A DNA stretch of 64,000 nucleotides from Bradyrhizobium sp. S69 (GTDB taxonomy: Bacteria; Pseudomonadota; Alphaproteobacteria; Rhizobiales; Xanthobacteraceae). Both the position numbers and the translations under genes were made by a program. Of this stretch, positions 60,689 to 64,000 are shown one piece after another. Numbering within the stretch: the stretch's first letter is position 1; each line of letters starts with the position of its first letter. Below the pieces are notes generated by a model. The model saw only the letters and a list, made by a program, of their open reading frames with translations, was not told the DNA's origin and ran no database searches. The stretch is taken from assembly GCF_009766005.1 (NCBI RefSeq), contig NZ_LMUK01000038.1, positions 62,001 through 126,000 on the forward strand, written 5' to 3'.

Positions 60689-60702
60689 CGTGTATATACA
60701 CG
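60689..60702 (+). promoter_or_regulatory. Perfect palindrome CGTGTATATACACG, probable MarR operator
   Basis: The 14-bp dyad sits between the divergent MarR (start 60684) and tautomerase (start 60748) genes. Its AT core could also serve as a -10 region. MarR proteins typically bind dyads in exactly this place. Confidence 0.7.
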
Positions 60703-60747
60703 AAAGGAGGTCGGGTCAAGATCTCGCTCAAACAGGGAGATGAAGAC

Positions 60748-61191
60748 ATGCCTACATATCATTGCACCGTTCCCACAGGCCTCCTCGACGCCGATCGAAA
60801 ATCGCTGATCGCGAGCGAGATTACGCGCATCCACAACGAGGTCACCGGTGCCGCCTCGTTTTTCGCACAGGTCATCTTCACGGAGGTGACGAAGGGAAAC
60901 CATTTCATGGGAGGGGTGCCGTTGAACGGCGACCAACTCTTCGTTCATGGCTTCATACGGTCGGGGCGAAGCGTCCTTGACCGCACAAAGTTGGTTACCG
61001 AGTTGGCCTCGACCTTGGCTCTGCATTCGGGTCTCGAGAAACGCTTGGTTTGGGTATATGTCTCGGAAATTCCCGCACGCCAGATGGCGGAATATGGGCA
61101 CGTCCTTCCGGAACCCGGCGACGAACAAACCTGGCTCAAAGAGTTGCCCGGGGCGGATCGCGCCTACATGCAGTCGATTGGCAAGTCCTGA
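60748..61191 (+). CDS. Tautomerase-superfamily protein (cis-CaaD-like)
   Basis: A 147-residue protein that after Met removal begins with Pro1 (MPTYHCTVPTGLLDADRKSL), the catalytic base of tautomerases. It contains THE-like segments ITRIHNEVTGAASFFAQVIF, LFVHGFIRSGRSVLDRTKLV and WVYVSEIPARQMAEYGHVLP. The length matches the cis-3-chloroacrylic acid dehalogenase/malonate-semialdehyde-related branch, fused from two short repeats. It may isomerise or dehalogenate a small unsaturated acid, consistent with the MFS carrier and MarR neighbour. The ATG at 60748 follows AGGGAGATGAAG. Confidence 0.88.
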   Translation: MPTYHCTVPTGLLDADRKSLIASEITRIHNEVTGAASFFAQVIFTEVTKGNHFMGGVPLNGDQLFVHGFIRSGRSVLDRTKLVTELASTLALHSGLEKRLVWVYVSEIPARQMAEYGHVLPEPGDEQTWLKELPGADRAYMQSIGKS

Positions 61192-61306
61192 AATCATCGC
61201 GCGTGAGGCTCACGCCCCAAGGCGGGACACCTCTGGTGATTTTATACCCGCCGAGTTTCACCGCTGGTCTGCGCGCGACAACCGCATCCAGGAGTCAAAG
61301 GTTGAT

Positions 61307-61351
61307 TCCGGCGCAAGAAGCGGAGCGCGGCATCCATGGCGGCGCTCTACC
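61307..61351 (+). promoter_or_regulatory. Repeated GCAAGA-N2-CGGAG element with TCTAC box before the cytidylyltransferase-like gene
   Basis: TCCGGCGCAAGAAGCGGAGC (61307-61326) is followed exactly 20 bp after CGGAG by TCTACC (61346). The ATG at 61397 is 71 bp after CGGAG. Confidence 0.55.
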
Positions 61352-61396
61352 GTCCGTTCGAACGAGAGATAGTGCAACGAACGGTCGGAGAACATT

Positions 61397-61885
61397 ATGA
61401 CCCGAATTGGATACGCCAGCGGCGCCTTCGATCTCTTTCATGTCGGTCACTTGAACATTTTGAGGGCAGCCAAAAGCCGGTGCGATTTCCTGATAGCGGG
61501 CGTCGTCGCCGACGACGTGCTCTGGATCCACAAAGGCGTGATACCCGTTGTTCCTTTGGCTGAGCGACTGGAGATTGTCCGAAACGTCCGCTTTGTGGAC
61601 CAAGCCGTACCTGCTTTCGTGAACGACAAGTTGTCGATCTGGCATGATCTGAGATTCGACGTATTCTTCAAGGGCGACGATTGGCGCGGTACCGAAAAGG
61701 GAGATCGCCTTGAGCGTGAGTTCGCCGCCGTGGGAGTTGAGGTCGTCTATTTCCCATACACCAGATCGACTTCCAGCACCGCGCTGCGCAAAACCCTCGC
61801 CAACATCGACCGCATCGCCGCGGTGAACTTATTGCACTGCGGACGCTCCGGAGGCGCTGTCGTCGGCTGCGGCGAGGCCGCCTAA
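61397..61885 (+). CDS. Cytidylyltransferase-like nucleotidyltransferase (TagD/RfaE2 type)
   Basis: The product is 162 residues. GYASGAFDLFHVGHLNILRA holds the HxGH nucleotide-binding motif (residues 15-18). FKGDDWRGTEKGDRLEREFA is the central loop, and STSSTALRKTLANID corresponds to the ISSTxLR motif at the end. The family includes glycerol-3-phosphate and sugar-phosphate cytidylyltransferases, which make a CDP- or ADP-activated precursor. The extra tail (about residues 135-162) is not conserved. A broken duplicate lies at 54948. The true substrate is unknown; no polyol or teichoic-type genes are adjacent. Confidence 0.88.
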   Translation: MTRIGYASGAFDLFHVGHLNILRAAKSRCDFLIAGVVADDVLWIHKGVIPVVPLAERLEIVRNVRFVDQAVPAFVNDKLSIWHDLRFDVFFKGDDWRGTEKGDRLEREFAAVGVEVVYFPYTRSTSSTALRKTLANIDRIAAVNLLHCGRSGGAVVGCGEAA

Positions 61886-62006
61886 CGGGGTCTGGATTGT
61901 CGCGGCGACCCGGAAAACGGGTGGTTTCTGCCGCCCAGGAGAGCGAGAACTCCAGCACTCAAGGCCTTACGGGGTCTCGGACGGTCCGCCCGCCCACAAT
62001 CTTGGA

Positions 62007-62028
62007 TTCGAAAGCAAGACCCGGAGTG
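62007..62028 (+). promoter_or_regulatory. Repeated GCAAGA-N2-CGGAG element before ada
   Basis: TTCGAAAGCAAGACCCGGAG then TG; this copy matches the consensus at every position. CGGAG ends 59 bp before the ATG. A TCTTCA lies 24 bp downstream. It is not the classical Ada box (AAAGCGCAA-type). Confidence 0.55.
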
Positions 62029-62085
62029 TCCAGAAGGCGTCCCGGCGGCATCTTCACACGAACGATCCATACGAAGGCGAACGCC

Positions 62086-63186
62086 ATGATGACCACCGTT
62101 GACGTTAGAAACAGCAATCCCGCACAGTCCGTCGCGGACGATCCGCGCTGGGCAAGTGTAGTGGCGCGCGACCGGACCGCCGACGGTAAATTTTGGTATT
62201 CCGTCGTCACCACGGGAATCTATTGTCGTCCGTCCTGCCCCTCCCGGGTGGCCAATCCCAAAAACGTCCAAATTCACGACACGCTCAAAGCCGCGAAAGC
62301 GACCGGCTTCCGGCCGTGCAAGCGCTGCAATCCGGAAGGCCCGTCGGTTGATTCCGACAACGCTGCGATCGTAGCGAAGGCCTGCGGGCTCATCGATCGG
62401 GCCGAGGAGGAGCCGTCCCTCACCGACCTTGCAAAAGCGGTCGGTCTGAGTCCGGGCTACTTCCATCGTGTCTTCAAATCGGTCACGGGGGTTACGCCCA
62501 AGGACTACGCTGGCGCGCGACGGGCGACGCGCGTACGGGCCGGCTTGGGCAACGGCAGTAGCGTGACCGAAGCGATGTACGACGCCGGTTTCAATTCAAG
62601 CGGCCGATTTTACGAGAAATCCAACGAGATACTTGGGATGACGCCGTCACAGTATCGTTCCGGCGGCGTTGATGAAGAAATAAGATTCGCCGTGGGAGAA
62701 TCCTCGCTCGGCGCGATATTGGTTGCTTCAAGCAAGAAGGGGGTTGCGTCGATCTTGATCGGAGACGATCCGAACGAGCTGGTCGAGGATCTTCAGGACC
62801 GTTTCCCGAAGGCGCACCTGGTCGGGGGCGACAAGGACTACGAGTCGCTCGTCGCCCGGGTAGTCGGATTTGTAGAGGCGCCGGGTCTCGGACTCGATCT
62901 TCCGCTCGACGTCCGCGGCACCGCGTTCCAGCAGAGGGTCTGGCACGCTCTGCGGGAGATACCGGTCGGACAGACGGTCTCGTACGCCGTAATTGCGCGA
63001 AAGATCGGTTCGCCCAAGGCCGTTCGCGCGGTGGCTGGCGCTTGTGCGGCAAACAATCTTGCCGTGGCGATCCCATGCCATCGGGTGGTGCGGAATGACG
63101 GCGCCCTCTCGGGCTACGCGTGGGGCGTCGAACGCAAGCGCGCCCTGATCGACCGCGAGGCGCAGTCCGCGGCAGCCGGTGCGTGA
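62086..63186 (+). CDS. ada: Ada: methylphosphotriester/O6-methylguanine-DNA methyltransferase and regulator
   Basis: The product is 366 residues. The N-terminal zinc domain, with the methyl-acceptor cysteine, has WYSVVTTGIYCRPSCPSRVA and ATGFRPCKRCNPEG. The AraC-like middle part has LTDLAKAVGLSPGYFHRVFK. The C-terminal methyltransferase has RGTAFQQRVWHALREIPVGQ and the active-site AIPCHRVVRNDG. All three modules are complete. It is self-activating after alkylation in known systems. Whether it responds to alkylation here or to the upstream repeated element is open. Start: ATG 62086, or 62089. Confidence 0.96.
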   Translation: MMTTVDVRNSNPAQSVADDPRWASVVARDRTADGKFWYSVVTTGIYCRPSCPSRVANPKNVQIHDTLKAAKATGFRPCKRCNPEGPSVDSDNAAIVAKACGLIDRAEEEPSLTDLAKAVGLSPGYFHRVFKSVTGVTPKDYAGARRATRVRAGLGNGSSVTEAMYDAGFNSSGRFYEKSNEILGMTPSQYRSGGVDEEIRFAVGESSLGAILVASSKKGVASILIGDDPNELVEDLQDRFPKAHLVGGDKDYESLVARVVGFVEAPGLGLDLPLDVRGTAFQQRVWHALREIPVGQTVSYAVIARKIGSPKAVRAVAGACAANNLAVAIPCHRVVRNDGALSGYAWGVERKRALIDREAQSAAAGA

Positions 63187-63449
63187 CAACGCCGAGTGCC
63201 GCCGTGATCTTGCCGACGTGGGATGAGTTTTACCGAGCCGTGCGCCGGTCCGTGCTCGGCCGCTGATTCCGGGACCCAACTCTGTGGGTCTGCGTTGGTA
63301 TCCTCGTCGTCCGTGGGTGCAACAGCGGATGCGAACTCCAAATCCCGTGTGTCGAAAGCGACCGTAAGCCTGCTTCGCGAAATGCATGCTCCCGAAGCGG
63401 CCTGACTACGAATCTGCCTCAATAGAAAAAGTAGCAGCCGGAGACCGAG

Positions 63450-63471
63450 TTCAAAAGCAAGAATCGGAGTT
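63450..63471 (+). promoter_or_regulatory. Repeated GCAAGA-N2-CGGAG element before the secreted protein gene at 63602
   Basis: TTCAAAAGCAAGAATCGGAG then TT. At 19 bp after CGGAG lies GCTACG, similar to the TCTAC box in other copies. The ATG at 63602 is 132 bp downstream. The 63187-63449 interval holds no supported gene. Confidence 0.5.
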
Positions 63472-63601
63472 CCCGCTTTTTGAGGAACGCTACGTTGCGG
63501 ACGGCGCCACTGAGGACTGTTTGTCGATCTTGCCACCGCGACGCCAGATTTCCACGATCGGAGATCACCGTGGGCGACTGTTCAATCAGGCAGGGAACTT
63601 T

Positions 63602-64000
63602 ATGCTGGGCTTTGTCCGTTTCGCAATCCTCGCCGCAATCATTGTCCGCGCGTCGGCAGCGGGCGCCTTGGAGGATGGGAACGTGCTTTCAAAAATGCCC
63701 AATGGATACAAAGTCGGCTTTGAAGAAGCGAGCGACATGGGCTCAATCCTCGAACTGGTGCCTGAGGGAGAGACAGTCACACAATGGACGGAGATGTTGA
63801 CCGTGCAGATCCTGCGCAACAAGCATGGGCTGACCCTGTCGGAATATCGCAAGGGTGTCGAGAAGATCTGGGCCCTCATTTGTCCGGGCAGTTCGTCTGA
63901 GACTGTCGAACAGGGATTCGAACAACTCCACCCCACGCTCACCTGGTCCCAAACATGTCCTCTCAACAGGAAGACCGGAAAGCCGGAGATGACCTGGTTC
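63602..64000 (+). CDS. Secreted protein of unknown function (3' end outside the window)
   Basis: From ATG 63602 the frame is open to the window edge (133 codons). A signal peptide spans about residues 1-23 (MLGFVRFAILAAIIVRASAA). The mature part reads EDGNVLSKMPNGYKVGFEEA, MGSILELVPEGETVTQWTEM, LTVQILRNKHGLTLSEYRKG and HPTLTWSQTCPLNRKTGKPE, with two cysteines visible. This pattern recalls small secreted proteins with 'P.GE.v..WtemlTvQi', but I do not know a function. AGGCAGGGAAC precedes the start. Confidence 0.75.
   Translation, partial: MLGFVRFAILAAIIVRASAAGALEDGNVLSKMPNGYKVGFEEASDMGSILELVPEGETVTQWTEMLTVQILRNKHGLTLSEYRKGVEKIWALICPGSSSETVEQGFEQLHPTLTWSQTCPLNRKTGKPEMTWF

Noticed and set aside
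1-64000. Search for CRISPR arrays, IS elements, integrases, tRNA and rRNA genes
   Set aside because: No regularly spaced repeat-spacer arrays, transposase or integrase motifs, or cloverleaf/rRNA signatures were seen; the repeated GCAAGA/CGGAG elements are dispersed and promoter-positioned, not an array.

Overview
The window is GC-rich, densely coding bacterial DNA of alphaproteobacterial (Rhizobiales, probably Bradyrhizobium-like) character. The clues are an aerobic benzoyl-CoA (box) pathway, several branched-chain-type ABC transporter genes, a glxBCD-glnT cluster, a sarcosine-oxidase-type soxBDAG operon with purU and folD, and many AraC, MarR, HxlR and LuxR regulators. The genus is an inference from gene content. 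I saw no rRNA, tRNA, insertion sequence, CRISPR array or phage gene.

Layout. 0-1 kb: the start of an MFS transporter gene and a DUF1203 gene. 1.7-8.1 kb: acyl-CoA dehydrogenase, an orphan periplasmic binding protein, an AMP-dependent acyl-CoA ligase, an AraC regulator and a quinone-oxidoreductase-like protein. 8.5-14.8 kb: benzoate-CoA ligase, boxC, boxB and boxA, with operator-like sites upstream. 15-20.4 kb: a broken SnoaL-like gene and an RND efflux pair. 20.6-25.8 kb: two secreted unknown proteins, NTF2-fold genes and fragments, a flavin-reductase-like protein, and an HxlR/NAD(P)H-binding divergent pair. 26-31 kb: aldehyde dehydrogenase, a Tat-exported GMC oxidoreductase and an amidase. 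31.3-32.4 kb: NTF2-fold remnants and one intact gene. 32.5-36.8 kb: glxB, glxC, glxD and glnT (equivalent to mgsABC plus gmaS). 37-44.2 kb: a LuxR-type regulator, a complete HAAT-family ABC importer with a fused LivM-LivG protein, and a second amidase. 44.3-52 kb (minus strand): an XRE-cupin regulator, folD, purU and soxG-A-D-B (equivalent to mgdD-C-B-A). 52-53.1 kb: a divergent GlxA-type AraC regulator. 53-64 kb: a patchwork of small stress or accessory genes (alpha/beta hydrolase, DUF1330, group III truncated haemoglobin, FAH-like, MFS with MarR, tautomerase, cytidylyltransferase-like, Ada), interleaved with decayed duplicates.

How the genes may work together. One module could take an aromatic alcohol or aldehyde to benzoate, benzoyl-CoA and ring epoxidation. 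A second could import an amide or amine, cleave it with amidases, trap methylamine on glutamate (GlnT/GmaS, GlxBCD/MgsABC), oxidise N-methylglutamate or sarcosine (SoxBDAG/MgdABCD) and burn the C1 unit through FolD and PurU. Joining the two modules is inference.

The least expected signal is a repeated element of about 20 bp, consensus TTCRAAAGCAAGAHCCGGAG. It lies upstream of at least eight otherwise unrelated small genes and also upstream of their broken copies. In several cases a TCTA-type -10-like sequence follows at a fixed 19-20 bp. It looks like the promoter or operator signature of an undescribed regulon and is confined to the accessory parts of the window.
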